DNA of 64,000 bases from Spirodela intermedia (lineage: Eukaryota > Streptophyta > Magnoliopsida > Alismatales > Araceae), in NCBI GenBank assembly GCA_902729315.2, contig LR746272.1:10596327-10660326 (forward strand), written 5' to 3'. The position numbers and the translations under genes were made by a program. The notes below the pieces were generated by a model. It was given only the letters and a program-made list of their open reading frames with translations. It had not been told where the DNA came from and did no database searches. The stretch's first letter is position 1; each line of letters opens with the position of its first letter. Shown here piece after piece: positions 26,636 through 38,263 of this stretch.

Positions 26636-28876
26636 ATGGCTGGTCTGCCGCGCATCTCCCTGCGTCTTCTAACGACGGGGCCCTCTGCAACAAGACCAGT
26701 CGCCGCCATCTCCGACGTCGTGGAGCTGCTGCTCCGCCGGGCTGAGGGCGGAGACAGAGATGGAGATGAGGAGCTCCGCCGTCTCCTCACGGCGGCGCCG
26801 TACACACCCTCCCACCTCCTCCAGGTCATCCGCTCGCTTCCCGGCACCGATCTCGCTCTCTGGTTCTTCCAGTGGTGCCGAAGCCAGGATGGCGCGTCGG
26901 TGCCCGCCGCCGCCGCCCTCCATGGCCCCTCCGCCTACAAGGCCATGTTCGAGCTCGCCGCCGGAGAAGGAGGGAGATCTCCCTGCGACAGGATGAGAGA
27001 TCTCCTCGACAGATCTATGGAGGAGGGGCATGCCCTAACTCTGGATTCCGCGACCCTTCTGGTTCAGACCTTTAGCAGGGCCGGCATGCTGGGAGATGCC
27101 CTTCGGGTCCTCCGCCACCTCAAGCCCTCGCTCCGCAGGACCGGCATCTGCAATGGCGTCCTCCGGCTCCTCTTCGCCGCCGGCGACCCCGATTCCGATT
27201 CCGACCGCCGGAGAGAAGCGATTAAACTGGCGAGTAGCATGATCCGCAACACAAACCCCAGATGTGGCCCCGACTCTGCTACGGCTTCCATCGTCTACTC
27301 GGCCCTGCTGACCAGGAACAGGGCCATTGACGACGAGAGCTTTGCCCAGGCCTTGGAGATGGCCGAGCAAGGGCTTTTCCCAGCGGACGATGCGCAGTTC
27401 AACCAGATTGTCAACAAGCTCTGTCGGAGCCGGCGCACTGACACGGCGTGGGAATTCCTCCATGCCGTCAAGAGAGCAGGCGGCGCGGTGGGGCCGCCGC
27501 CCTACAACTCTCTCCTGAGCGGCCTAGCCAGAGAGGAGGACTTCCGTAGGATGGACATACTCTTCGCGGAGATGGAGGAAATGGGCGCCCATCGGAACCC
27601 TATCACGTTCGGCATCCTCATCAACAACCTCTGCAAGTCGCGCCGGATCGACGATGCCCTGAAGCTGCTCGACGATATGATACGAGGGTCTTCCCAACCC
27701 GATGCGGTTATGCCGGACGCCGTCATCTTCAACACTGTCATCGATGGGCTCTGCAAGGCCGGGAGATTGGAGGAGAGCGCCGCTCTGATGAACAGGATGA
27801 AGAAAGAAGTCGCCTGCTCGCCGAACACAGTCACTTACAACAGCCTCGTCGACGGATTCTGCAAAGCAGGCGAGATCGAACGGGCCCTCGACCTGCTGGA
27901 ACGGATGAACAACGAAGGCGTGCCGCCGAGCATTGTAACTCTGAACACCCTCATCGACGGCATGTGTAGGCAGGGAAGAATCAGCAGCGCCCTCGATTTC
28001 TTCCGCAAGCTGCAGCTCGATGAAAACGTAGAGGTTAAAGGAAATGCTGTGACATACAGTATCCTTATTGGGGCTTTCCTCCATTCGGGTAACCTCAACA
28101 AGGCCGAAGAACTGTACGAGGAGATGCTGCGCAGTGGGCTTAGGCCAGACGCCACGACGTACTTCACCATGATCTCTGGGTTGACGCAGGCGGGGAAACC
28201 AGACGAGGCGAGCTCCGTCGCGTCAACAATGGAGGAAGACGGGTTCTCCCCGGACACCAAGAGTTACAACATTCTGATCGCCGGTTTCTGCAGGAGAAAG
28301 CGGCTAGACAAGGCCCGAAACCTGATCGATGAAATGGCAAGCAAAGGACTCAAACCTGACGAAGTGACATTCAACACGCTGATTGCCGCCCTCAGCAAGG
28401 CCGCGGACTTCGCTTCAGCTCAGCTGCTGATGAACAAGATGACGGAGAACGGCCACAAACCCTCTGTGGTCACCTACGGCGCACTCATCCATGGCTACTG
28501 CAGAGCCGGTGATAAGGCCGCCGCAGCGGATGTTCTTAAGGCCATGGATGCTGCAGGGGTTGCTCCCAATGCCGTCATCTTCAACATTCTGATCGATTTC
28601 CTCACCAGGAGGAAGGAACAAGAGGCCGCCCTGTCGCTAATGGAGGAGATGCAGAGCAGGGGTCTGCTGCCGACCACTGCGACGTACAATGCGCTCTTCC
28701 GGAGCCTCAAGGAGAGCAACATGCTGGCGGAAGCTCTGACATTGATGGGTAGGATGAAGGAACAGAGCCTCAGCCCTGACTATGTGACGATGGAGATACT
28801 CAGTGGGTGGCTCCCGGCCGTCGGGGAGGCGACCAAGCTGAAGAACTTCTTCCGACGGACCGACTCTCCGGCATGA
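26636..28876 (+). CDS. P-class pentatricopeptide repeat protein, likely mitochondrial
   Basis: One intronless frame of 746 residues. I chose the ATG at 26636 because it starts a basic, Arg/Leu/Ser-rich presequence (MAGLPRISLRLLTTG); the frame is open further upstream but without family-like sequence. From about residue 190 there are roughly a dozen 35-residue PPR motifs of canonical P type, for example PNTVTYNSLVDGFCKAGEIE, PDTKSYNILIAGFCRRKRLD and PSVVTYGALIHGYCRAGD. No E, DYW or SMR domain follows. Such proteins bind organellar RNA and affect its processing, stability or translation. It resembles the Arabidopsis At3g61520 group from memory, which I cannot verify. Its ATG is only 136 bases after the PANB stop. 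G+C at third positions is high. Confidence 0.93.
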   Translation: MAGLPRISLRLLTTGPSATRPVAAISDVVELLLRRAEGGDRDGDEELRRLLTAAPYTPSHLLQVIRSLPGTDLALWFFQWCRSQDGASVPAAAALHGPSAYKAMFELAAGEGGRSPCDRMRDLLDRSMEEGHALTLDSATLLVQTFSRAGMLGDALRVLRHLKPSLRRTGICNGVLRLLFAAGDPDSDSDRRREAIKLASSMIRNTNPRCGPDSATASIVYSALLTRNRAIDDESFAQALEMAEQGLFPADDAQFNQIVNKLCRSRRTDTAWEFLHAVKRAGGAVGPPPYNSLLSGLAREEDFRRMDILFAEMEEMGAHRNPITFGILINNLCKSRRIDDALKLLDDMIRGSSQPDAVMPDAVIFNTVIDGLCKAGRLEESAALMNRMKKEVACSPNTVTYNSLVDGFCKAGEIERALDLLERMNNEGVPPSIVTLNTLIDGMCRQGRISSALDFFRKLQLDENVEVKGNAVTYSILIGAFLHSGNLNKAEELYEEMLRSGLRPDATTYFTMISGLTQAGKPDEASSVASTMEEDGFSPDTKSYNILIAGFCRRKRLDKARNLIDEMASKGLKPDEVTFNTLIAALSKAADFASAQLLMNKMTENGHKPSVVTYGALIHGYCRAGDKAAAADVLKAMDAAGVAPNAVIFNILIDFLTRRKEQEAALSLMEEMQSRGLLPTTATYNALFRSLKESNMLAEALTLMGRMKEQSLSPDYVTMEILSGWLPAVGEATKLKNFFRRTDSPA

Positions 28877-29841
28877 TCGTGATAGGTGGAGAAACTAAAG
28901 CCGGCTCCTTTTTAGCGCCCTTCACTGCCCACTTGAGATTTGCCGGATGGCCCATGCAATCACGGAGAGATACTTCCAGAGACAGAAACGGAGACAGAGA
29001 CAGAGATCGAGAGCCAAAGATATAGAGAGAGAGAGAGTGAGAGGTGAGGGGCGAGCTAAGCTGGTCTGGGAGGTGCTTCCTCATTTCGTTCTCCACCGTG
29101 CAGTGTGCCGTGCGAGGAACGGCCGTGGGCTCTTAATCTCGCAGGCCAGCGCCCAAGTCAAAGCACACAGTTTTAGCTCTCCAAGAAGGCTAAACAGTGG
29201 GCATCAGGCAAACGCAGCTCTCTCTCGCTGTCTCATTTAATGGGCCTGGGGTTTCACCGAACAGGTGGCTCGCCGAGGCAGCACGCGCGTGACGTTGACC
29301 AAGACACCGTGACGGGATCGGGCTGACTTTATTCTTGTTTTTGGCCTTTAGCAACGCGGTAGGACAGCTGTCTAGTGCGCCGCACGGGCACACGGAGGAT
29401 GCCCAACGCCGAGGATAATGATTCCATCCTTCCCCAGGCACGTGAAAATAATCGTTGACCTCCCGCCTCAGTTCAACGCTTCCCCCCTGGGTAGGCGGAG
29501 AGACAGACAGACGCCGAAAAACCTCGTCTCGTTTGTGCAACGGGAAGGAAGTAGGTGGTCTTCAGAAGTGAACGGAAATATGAAAAAACTGAACTGAGGA
29601 TAAGGACGAGCTCGTTGATGTGAGGAAGCACTCATTCTCATTCCTTCTATTGTTGTACAAGAAAATTAATGGGTGAAAAAGGGGGAGATGGGTTAGGGCA
29701 GATGCTCCCCGTCGCCGCCGCCTCCCCCCTCCACGTCTGCTCTCGCCGTGTATGTCAACGCCATTGCCGGGAAAAGAGGGAGCATCGTTGTCAAACTCGT
29801 ATCGCCCGCCGTTTCTCTTTCACATCGTCTTCCGGCGCAAG
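28877..29841. other. convergent 3' region between PPR and WRKY genes
   Basis: This holds the 3' untranslated regions of two tail-to-tail genes. There is a GA-rich patch at about 28990-29045. No further gene is supported. Confidence 0.5.
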
Positions 29842-31250
29842 TCAACCGCCACCGGCAGCAGTGGCGGCGCCGCTGGGCATCCACGGGTGGGGCGGAGCCC
29901 CGAAGCGTTCGGAGAAGCCGTCGTTGAAGGCGGTGGCGACGTTGGGTTCAGGCAGCTGGTCGAAGTCCATGAACATCAAGTCGTCGTCCCCCAGCATCTC
30001 CATGTCTTCGAGAAGCAGCAGATTCTCTTCGTCATCTTCATCTTCTTCCTCGTCTTCTTCTGCCTCCTCCCCTTCCGCCTTCCGACCGGTGAGCCGCTGG
30101 GGACGGAGCAGCTCTTCCTCCATGGAGGACGTGAGCGGCGTCGTCGGTGAGAAACCAGCAGCCGTAGGCGAATAGAGGGGGCCGGAGGATGTGCCCTTGC
30201 TGCTCGTCTGCTCGGGGTCGCTGGCGCCGACCGACGTGCCGCCGCCGTCGGCGCCGGCGAAGTTCTGTGCAGAGCCGGCGGAGGAAGAGGAAGAAGGGAA
30301 CTTCTGGCGGGTGCTGCCAGCGAGGGAGTTGCGATGGGTAGGAACTGGGTGGTTGTGCTCGGCGGTGTAGGTGATAACCAGCGTATCTGGGTCCGTACGA
30401 CTGCGCTCCACTTGTTTCCTGGCGAGGCACCCTTTCGAACTGCTGCATCTGTAATAGCCCCTGCTTCCACCAACATCGACTTCAATCATCTGATCCTTCG
30501 GATCACCAGGAATCGGTGTAGAGAGAGTGAGAGAGAGAAGAAGAAGAAGAAGAAGAAGAAATAACATGGAAGCGGGACTTTGTTAGAGGAAGAAGATGAA
30601 TCACTGACCGGGGGTAAGGGGAGCCCTTGATGGGTTTCTGGCCGTACTTGCGCCAGGCCCACATGTCGGAGGAGAGGCTGTCGGCGGGGACCTGGCACAC
30701 CACCTTCTTCTGCTGGTTCTTCCTGTGGGAATTTCAGAAATCGGAGAAGGGAGGAAGAGGATGAGAATCTCGGCTCTGCAGCTTCCTATTTCTCCATCTA
30801 ATTGGGGGAGGAGGTTAGCAGACAAGGAAGAAGCAACGGGTACCTTCTCTTAGCCCGTGGGGTCTGGGAAAATGACCGGGCCTGAGGCTCCCCGATCTGC
30901 TGCTGCTGCAGAGGCAGAGATGCCGCTCCGCCGTCAAAGGAAGGGCGAGGAGGAGCGGCCGAGCAGGAGGAAGGCCTCCCCTCCGGCGAGAGCTGCTTCT
31001 GCTGTTGCTGCTCTAATGATTTGGTGAAGAAGGGCTTGCAGAGTTCTTCGAGCTCGTGAACCCCCCTCTGCGTCGAGAAGACCTCCGGGAGGTAACGGAG
31101 AAGGTCGTCTTCTTCTTCTACCTTCTCCTTCTTTGCGACGACGGGAAGGAAAGAGAAGGGATCCGCCGTAGCTGCCGCCTCCGCCGTGGACCTCACCGAT
31201 CCGCAGCACCCCCTCACCACCGCCTGCAGGTCCCAGTCTTCGTCCTCCAT
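29842..31250 (-). CDS. WRKY transcription factor, group IIe
   Basis: Three minus-strand exons: 31250-30844, 30722-30609, 30460-29842, giving 379 residues. The start [15 protein letters not shown] matches the N-terminus of the WRKY22/27/29 branch. Residues 159-165 are WRKYGQK, followed by a C-X5-C-X23-H-X1-H zinc finger (C179, C185, H209, H211). Intron 2 sits at the conserved PYPR/GYYRC position of the R-type WRKY intron. A basic stretch (PRAKRRKNQQKK) before the domain is a likely nuclear signal. The C-terminal third is Ser-rich, then strongly acidic, ending in a short hydrophobic tail. Relatives act in defence and stress signalling by binding W-boxes. The upstream region is rich in W-box cores. 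Intron 2 contains a GAA/CTT repeat near 30538-30560. Confidence 0.95.
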
Positions 31251-33144
31251 GGCAAGTAAGAGAAAGGCTAACCAAGGAGGAAAATAACCCTCCTGCCGAG
31301 CTCTCTGTTCTATCCCCGCTCTCTTTCGCTCTCCCTGGGATCCGTTCTCTTTTCGCTCTCTGTTCTGCTTGTGGGCTCTGTGCTTAGTCCTGCGGGAGAA
31401 GGATGACGAAGAGGGCAGAAGGATGATGAGCAGAGGGGGCGGCTCGGAGGGGATCGTCTGGGATAATAGGAGCCGACGAGCAGGAAAGGACGGCGCTGAC
31501 TTTTTCTGTTCTGTTAGCCGTCGATATGTAGCGCAGAACCGAGGGCTCTTCACCTTTTTCCCCGTTTGTTTATGTATTGACCTGTAAAACTTATTCTATT
31601 TCCATCCAGCCCCGCCCCCGATAAAAGGGTACTTGTTAACCGGTCACGCTCCCTAGGAATTAATAGCACTATTCTGTCTAATTTTATATTAATTGTAGCC
31701 TTACACCTCTGTGGAAGGTTATGGGAAGAGGAGGTAAGAAGCCACCTAAATGGGTGGTCAATCAGCACATCTCACCACATCGCCGAGCTTCATCACGAAC
31801 CCGTACGCATCCTACATCATTAGTTAAGAGCCAAGTCAACAGAGTTGGGTCGGCTCATGTTGACCCTGAAGAAACCTAGCTTGGAAAATCTTAATTGGGG
31901 AAGTCACTCATGTCCACCATACTCTACGACCATACATGGAAATATGGTTGCATGGACTGACACGTACGTGAATCCACACGACACTCACCAAATGTTGCAC
32001 CGTTTGTGGTAATGATACACGTTGCAGTCTGATGGCCCCAAATGATTTACACTGGCAGGCATATCAATCAGACTTTTGATTTACATTGTAGCTTAAAAAG
32101 GGCGGGACTAAGTCAAAGTTCAAAGGGACAATCACCCAATGCAGCAACCTTACCATCGAGTAATCAATAAGCATGGTCAAACTTCATCAAGAGCTCAATT
32201 GCGTCACGGTGTGTGGGTCAACAATCGAGTCCGCTTTCATAGATGGACAACCCCCGATCTAATAAACCAAAAAATACGTATTATTTCACGAACAACGTGC
32301 ATAAAGATGCGTATAGTAATGTAGAGTCAACCCCTATAGGTTACGAACGGCTGGCGCATTGACGTGGATACTTATGGGTCTAAGAGTGAGAAATCCCAAA
32401 GTCCTTTGCCACGATTTTTTGTAATATAATGGTCCCGTATGGTTTATATAAGCATACATGTTGCCTTGTTACCATAAATGTACACATGACATCACATGCG
32501 CCATGTGCATTCCACGTTGTTTAGTCGCTTGAGAGCTCTTGTACGTGATGCCGCCACCACCATCGGGATGCATGTGACCTTGTCCCAAGAACCTTGGCAA
32601 CCCAGAAGCAAATAATTGAGTTTTTTATTCAGTTAATGACAAAAAATAACGCAAATAATCGTATTAATATGAAAGAAAAGTTATTATTTTGGATTCCGAA
32701 TAATAGCCGTGCAGCAAACCGATAATGGGGTTGTCCTACGGTCCTTCGGTTGTGGAGGCAGATATTTTCTGGGTGTGGTGGGGCCGCTATCGACGAGGCC
32801 CACCCGAGCGGGGACCCCACGCGATCGACCGCGGTGCCTCCACATCGGCGGCTTGACTATGATAGAGGTCAAAGGGGAGAGAAGATGCATGAACTGACGG
32901 GTGTGCGCTAAAAAGTCGTCCCTCATCTGCCTCTCTCCTCCACACAAACATGCTCCGTCAACCAGAACGGAGGAATCGCCAGGTTCAGATAATTATTCCT
33001 TTAATATAATGGCAGTGCGGGAGGCAATTTGGACAGGTGACGGAGACACCGCGCAAGCCGCCACCGCGGCCGCCGGAGAGGTTTCCTCTCTCTCTATCTA
33101 TCTCTATCAGGCTGTCCCCTTCAGGCAGCTGCTAGCTAGAGCTC
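31251..33144. other. WRKY promoter and intergenic region
   Basis: Apart from the W-box cluster, I see no protein-coding exon or RNA gene. Two further GTCAA cores occur near 32865 and 32956. Confidence 0.45.
31757..32363. promoter_or_regulatory. W-box cluster upstream of the WRKY gene
   Basis: Eight TTGAC/GTCAA cores lie at 31757, 31835, 31860, 32112, 32176, 32217, 32326 and 32359 (first base), about 510-1110 bases upstream of the WRKY ATG. About one would be expected by chance in 607 bases counting both strands. This suits auto- or cross-regulation by WRKY proteins; that part is inference. Confidence 0.5.
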
Positions 33145-33255
33145 CTAGGCCCCGGCGAGGTCGCGCGTGAGATCCTGCAGCGCGGAAGAGAGGTCAGGAA
33201 GAGGGAGGACCAAGTCGCGCCGCTTCTGCCGCTTGCAGCCCCGGCACGGATCCAT
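33145..33255 (-). CDS. possible 36-residue small protein
   Basis: A short minus-strand ORF with an ATG and a TAG encodes MDPCRGCKRQKRRDLVLPLP, then 16 more residues of amphipathic, acidic character. It has a Cys-x2-Cys pair and a basic cluster at the N-terminus and lies in a GC-rich island inside an intergenic region. There is no homology that I recognise. It may be chance, or the relic of a larger gene. Confidence 0.2.
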   Translation of the reverse strand: MDPCRGCKRQKRRDLVLPLPDLSSALQDLTRDLAGA

Positions 33256-34784
33256 AGGGGATGAGGTTACCCAGTATTTTATTCAAATGGCGCCACTGTT
33301 TTCCGTAGAGGCTATTAAGGCATTGGAATTATCGTGAGAGATCCCGGGGCTCAAAGCTGACGTAGATCAGCCGGTGGACTATCGCATTGTGTGGGCTGCT
33401 TCACAGGCGGGGCCGGCGCCGGCGGTGGCGCGCGCCCGCCGAGCCGAAAGTCCCACGGCGTGATCTGCGATCGATGGTGGGGACGCGGCGGGCTTGTGGG
33501 CGGGGACCTGCTGAGACTTTGGAGCCCCACCGAGGCTTTAGCAGCCAATGGTTCGCACTTCCGAGCCCTCAGAAGATTCGAGCTCGAGAAAAGGAAGATG
33601 GAGATTCGTTTAAAGCCAACTCGTCCCCTGTCGATCTCACGTCAGCCCGCAAGCCGTACCAGTGCAATATCCGCCCTGTCGGATCGTATACGCTGACCCC
33701 AGCTTACAAAAACTTTTCCGTTTGCAGAAATCACAACGCTTCTCTCAGAAATTCTCTATCTTATTCAACGGAGGACCCCCCCCTCGATCCACCTCTCTCT
33801 CTTTCTCTCTCTCTCTCTCTCCCTCTCTATAACCCCAAATGGGGAGGATGATCTGGTAACCTGCATCCGAGAATGATTATCAAATCCACAGAAGAATATT
33901 CAGCGTTTCGCGGGCGACGGTTAACGTGGCAAATGGTCGCTTTCGCATTTGTGAGGGCAAGCGGCTGACCAAAATATGCACATGGAATGCCGTGGAGGGC
34001 TGGCTACACGGAGGATCGAGGTAGGGGGAAAGTCAAAACAATGAGCTGGGCCCCCACTTCCCCCCCATTTTTCCTCCCATTTAACCGCTGGCGTATTATT
34101 TATTTTATGCCTCGATTTTCCAACTCGCCTGTTTCTATTTGTTTATCCCTAACAGCTCAAGCTCTCGTGACTCGAACAGTCCACCCAGCTCTGCATGATC
34201 GATGGCTTCGAGCTGTGCCCACTGTCCAACAGCGACCCATTCCTCTCTCTCTATCTCCTCCCTATCTTATAGAATTACTGACTAAATAGGGAGGGGAGAG
34301 GGAGCCAGCAGGTTCAATGCGGCAGCACCTCGCGGTTCTCGCCCGGGCCGCGCCACCCTCGTCCTGGCGGGAACCGTTTTCCGAGGAGTAGACATCCTCA
34401 AACCCTACTCGAAAGAGTTAGCGTCGTAGGTGCAGAAACCAGGACCGCCGCTGCCAGACTGTCATGCCGTGAGCAAAGGAACCAACATGGCCCTCAGAGA
34501 GAGGAATGACTAGAATAACTTCCATAACGCCGCAACTCTCTCTCTCTCTATTCCCTCTCAGCTGTTCTGGGCCTTTCGTCAAGCACCTATCGGGCAATAA
34601 TAAGAACACCCACCCATTGCCTCTCCCCCTCTCTCTCTCTCTCTCTACCCTCTTTCAAGGAGGGAGGGAGTAGCAGGCCCAGAAAACCTGAGGGGGACGG
34701 CCCATTTAAGACATCCGCTCCACACAAAAGCCCAGTTTGTTTTAATGGGACAGTGCGAGAAAGCCCACGTTTCCGAGATACACG
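33256..34784. other. intergenic region with CT-rich tracts
   Basis: CT-rich microsatellites lie near 33795-33825 and 34629-34646. Open frames here are short, arginine-rich and unconserved in style, so I call none. The Tic22-like 3' untranslated region probably ends near the right side. Confidence 0.45.
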
Positions 34785-37700
34785 TCACCGAGAGCTCATC
34801 CTCGTGATGGTCGAGTAGTCCCCAACGTTGGCCACGAAGAGGGGATCCTTGTCCAATTCGTCCAGCCTTGAAGCTCCCTGGTTCGACTGCTCCAGCTCCC
34901 GCGTCAGCTCCTCCATCGTCTTCTTCAAGCTCGCCTTGCTCACCCTCCCCCCGTCGCCGGTTGAGATCCCCACCATGGTGATCTTCGGGAGAAGAGGATT
35001 TGGATGTCTGGTAAGAGGAAACAGCAGATGATTGATGTACATTCATGGAGCAGTTTTCAGAGATCGCGAAAGGAGGATGGTATCTCGATATCTTCCACCT
35101 CTTTTCCGAGCTCGTAGGGTTTTCTGGCGCGTCTCCCTTTCCCGGCGGCCTCCACCATGGATTCGACAACCAGTTTCTAGGAGGGAAGCGGAAGCCGCTG
35201 CTTATTCTCGGACTGCTCTGGCTGCATTCGGCGAACTCGGCGGTCGAACACTCTGGAGAACGGATCAGCGGATCAGGCGCGTTGTTATCGCTGCACTGAG
35301 GATCGGAGGCGGAGCTCGCCGATTCCGCCACCTTCTGGAACGACGCTGCAGTTCTGAGACGACCAACACCACGCCTAGTGAACGGCGAGAAGCTTCGAAT
35401 GCGAGCAATTACAAGGGATCGATCGTCTGTGGAATAATCGGAACAGGAGCGATATCCACCGACCTTTCCTCGAATGAATCGACGAGGTAGGGGAACTTCG
35501 GCTGTATTCCCGTAGCTTTCCGCAACCACCTGTTCCCGAGGAGCACCTTGTCAACGGCGTCGAGGAGTTGGATTTCGGCGGCCTTTGACACCACGCTCAA
35601 TGGTATCCCTGGGTGCCCCAATTCCTCCAGCAGTTCTTGCACCTGGGGCAAAACCCTAGGATAAGAGCGCTCCATTGACGGCCAGGAGCATTTCGATCGG
35701 CACCAGCGAGGAGATTTGATCCAGAGATTTGCCGGACAAATACCTCTGGAGGATCGAAAAGACTCTCTCCGTTGTCTTCGAAAACTTCTCCCCCCACGCT
35801 GCCATCAAGAACATCCCTCCTGCGCTGCGTCTGCCGACTCCGGATCAACGCGTGGAAGTGTTGATCGACTGAAGCTTCGAGGATGCTGTCCAGCAATTTT
35901 TTGTCGAAGAAATAGGGCGTGTACCTGCGCGCGACAAGATCCGGCACCGGAGGAGGAGACCAGTCAAGAGATCCTCAACCTTGAGGGGATGCTAATAATC
36001 AGTACCGCCAGATCGCTTACCATCTGATCCCATTGTTCGTAGCGATGGCGATGTTCAGGTTCTGGGCAGTAAACACGGGAACGCCGCCGACCTTCCTCCT
36101 TCCACCTCTCTGCGGAACATTCTTGAGCAGCTTGTTGGCCGCCTTCACCTGATGTAGACTTCTCACTCGGATCAGAGCGGGAGAAGACGCCGATGATCAC
36201 AACGAAAACCGAAATCATCCAAGTCCGATGATTGATACCTGCTCGCCGTTAGGAACGAACTGGAATGCGTGAGGCTTCTCCTGCGGGAAAAAAAATCCAC
36301 GGCACAGAGGGGACCAGGCGGCACCGCCGTCGTTCAGATGCTGGAAGGGATCCCCGAAGCACCAAAATAATAAGCTTTTGAGGTGTTCAGAATCTGATGA
36401 GCGGCGTACCTTGAAGTGTTCATATGCCACATCGAGGCGGCAAGCCCCGACCATGCCGGTAGGGATGTTCAGCCTCTTGACATAAGACACTGGAAACTCG
36501 AGAGGACGCCATGGTTTCAGATCAGCTCGCAGAGATTGGAAGAAGAAGAAGAAGAAAAATGCAGGGTACCCGCGTTGAATTACTAAAAGTGGAAGGAGCT
36601 GTGTTGACCTGCATCGCCAAGGTCCATGAAGAAGCGGAAAACGGGGCCATTCTTATCCTTTGGCTTGAAGCCCCCAAGCATATTTTTGATCCACTCGGGG
36701 GTTCTGCGAGGAAGACGACGAGGTTAGAACCAGCAAATCCCAGAGGATGAAGAGAGCGGATACGTGCCAGGAAGGCGGTGGAGCAACCAGTGCCAAATGC
36801 AAGCTCATTCATGGTCTCTACAGGAGGAGTCCGATGCTGTGGGCATGAGAATCAATGATAAAAACACGGAAGAACAAAGTCCCTCCACCCCCCCACTGAT
36901 CATCTGGGTTCTCCAAGAGCAGAACATGGCACCGAAGCTCCACATCCTCTATCTAGGATCCCGTCATCCATACCCACGCCACAAGCTTTCCTGCAGGATG
37001 TTCTACGGTAGAAGGACGCAGTAGCATCGATCTTGCACAGGGATGGGCAAAAATGGCTTTTCTACCTAACTGTAGGAGTATCTGGACCTCCATGAGTATA
37101 CTCCAATGAATCCTCTGCTTTCTGGCTCTGCCCCCACAGTTAGGTCTTCCACATCCTGAACTAAATTCTCTCTCGCTCTCTCTCTCTCTCTAAGATCCAA
37201 GAAAATATGTGAAGATAGATAACCATCACTCTGAGGGTTGGAGCTCAGAACCATGGCGATGGAGAGCCGTGGGAATAATCCCGAAGAGAGAACAGTAACC
37301 TATGGCTTTAACCAAAAATTGAGCTACTGCCATGTGAGATGTTGAGCATTGGAAGAGCAGAGCAAAATGGGGGAGATGGCAGGGAAAATACCTCTTGGAT
37401 AGGAAGGGGATCTCGAAGTGGGTGGTGACGGCCATGAGACCAGTGCCCGAAGGATCGCACATGCTGAAGACTTGCCCCACGAAGGCGGGGCCGCCGCCCT
37501 TGGAGCCAGAGCCGAGGCCATCCACCCGCACGCTGGTCGACAAGCTCCTGATGGTCGACGACGCTGAGACATCCTGGCGCTGGTTCTCACTGGAGATGGG
37601 GGAGCAAAAGGGGAAGACGATGGGTGCGGCGCCGCTCGAGCGCGCGCCCGTGGAGCTCTGCAAGGGCTCCGCCGTCGACGGCGGTGGAGGGCCGAACTCG

Positions 37701-37891
37701 AACCGAGCACCGCCTCTGCCGCCGGCGGCGCCGCCGCGTTGGCGCTTACAATTGAGAGGGTATTGGAAGGTGGAGAGCAGATTGGCCGTCAGCGACTGCA
37801 TCAGCTGGCCGGTGCCGTCCCAGAACGGGAGGCCGCCAAACCCTAGCGGCTCCATCTCCGCGGAGGAAGACGACCGGGGGGAGGCCGCCAT
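34785..37891 (-). CDS. Tic22-like family protein
   Basis: Nine minus-strand exons: 37891-37392, 36703-36609, 36489-36410, 36280-36239, 36148-36021, 35924-35744, 35642-35464, 35353-35099, 35007-34785. All are GT-AG and in phase, giving 560 residues. The core has the Tic22-like pattern: a predicted-substrate block (KPHAFQFVPNGEQVKAANKL), then GGVPVFTAQNLNIA and RWYTPYFFDKKLLDSILEAS. Further conserved blocks are GHPGIPLSVVSKAAEIQLLD, GNRWLRKATGIQPKFPYLVD and a tail LPKITMVGISTG...DPLFVANVGDYS. Classical Tic22 is a chloroplast intermembrane-space import component of about 250 residues. This longer form is the plant Tic22-like group (I recall At5g62650), whose role is less clear. The N-terminus is Ser/Gly-rich. 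It lies head-to-tail with the Der gene, 372 bases away. Confidence 0.8.
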
Positions 37892-38078
37892 CGGTCCCTT
37901 CCGTCTTTTGCGACGACCCTACCTGTACGTTCTTGTTACGCCTTAGAGAGACGGCTCCTCTCCTCTCCCCGCCTTACTCTCCCCAGGAAATCGTAGATGC
38001 ACCTCTTAAAAGATCTTCGCTCCAACGTCCTCTGTCGACGTCATCGCCGCCGTTCCATCCGCTTACCCCACTGGAGAG

Positions 38079-38102
38079 GCGAGAGAGAGAGAGAGAGAGA
38101 GA
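38079..38102. repeat. (GA)12 upstream of the Tic22-like gene
   Basis: The tract is GA on the plus strand and CT on the Tic22-like sense strand, about 190 bases before its ATG and within the spacer to the Der stop. Confidence 0.85.
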
Positions 38103-38263
38103 TAAACCAGTCATATTACAGTGGAGATGAACAGATCTTACAGTGTTTCAGATGAATAATATATCCAAAACCTGGGATATATACATAGCGGTAGGTTAGA
38201 ACAGGATTTGAGAGGAGGTGGGAAGTCTGCTTTCGATCATTAGCCGAAGAAGACGGCCTGCCC

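Noticed and set aside
29669-30175. 168-residue plus-strand frame opposite the WRKY gene
   Set aside because: It is a Ser-rich antisense shadow of the acidic Glu/Asp-rich C-terminus of the WRKY protein.
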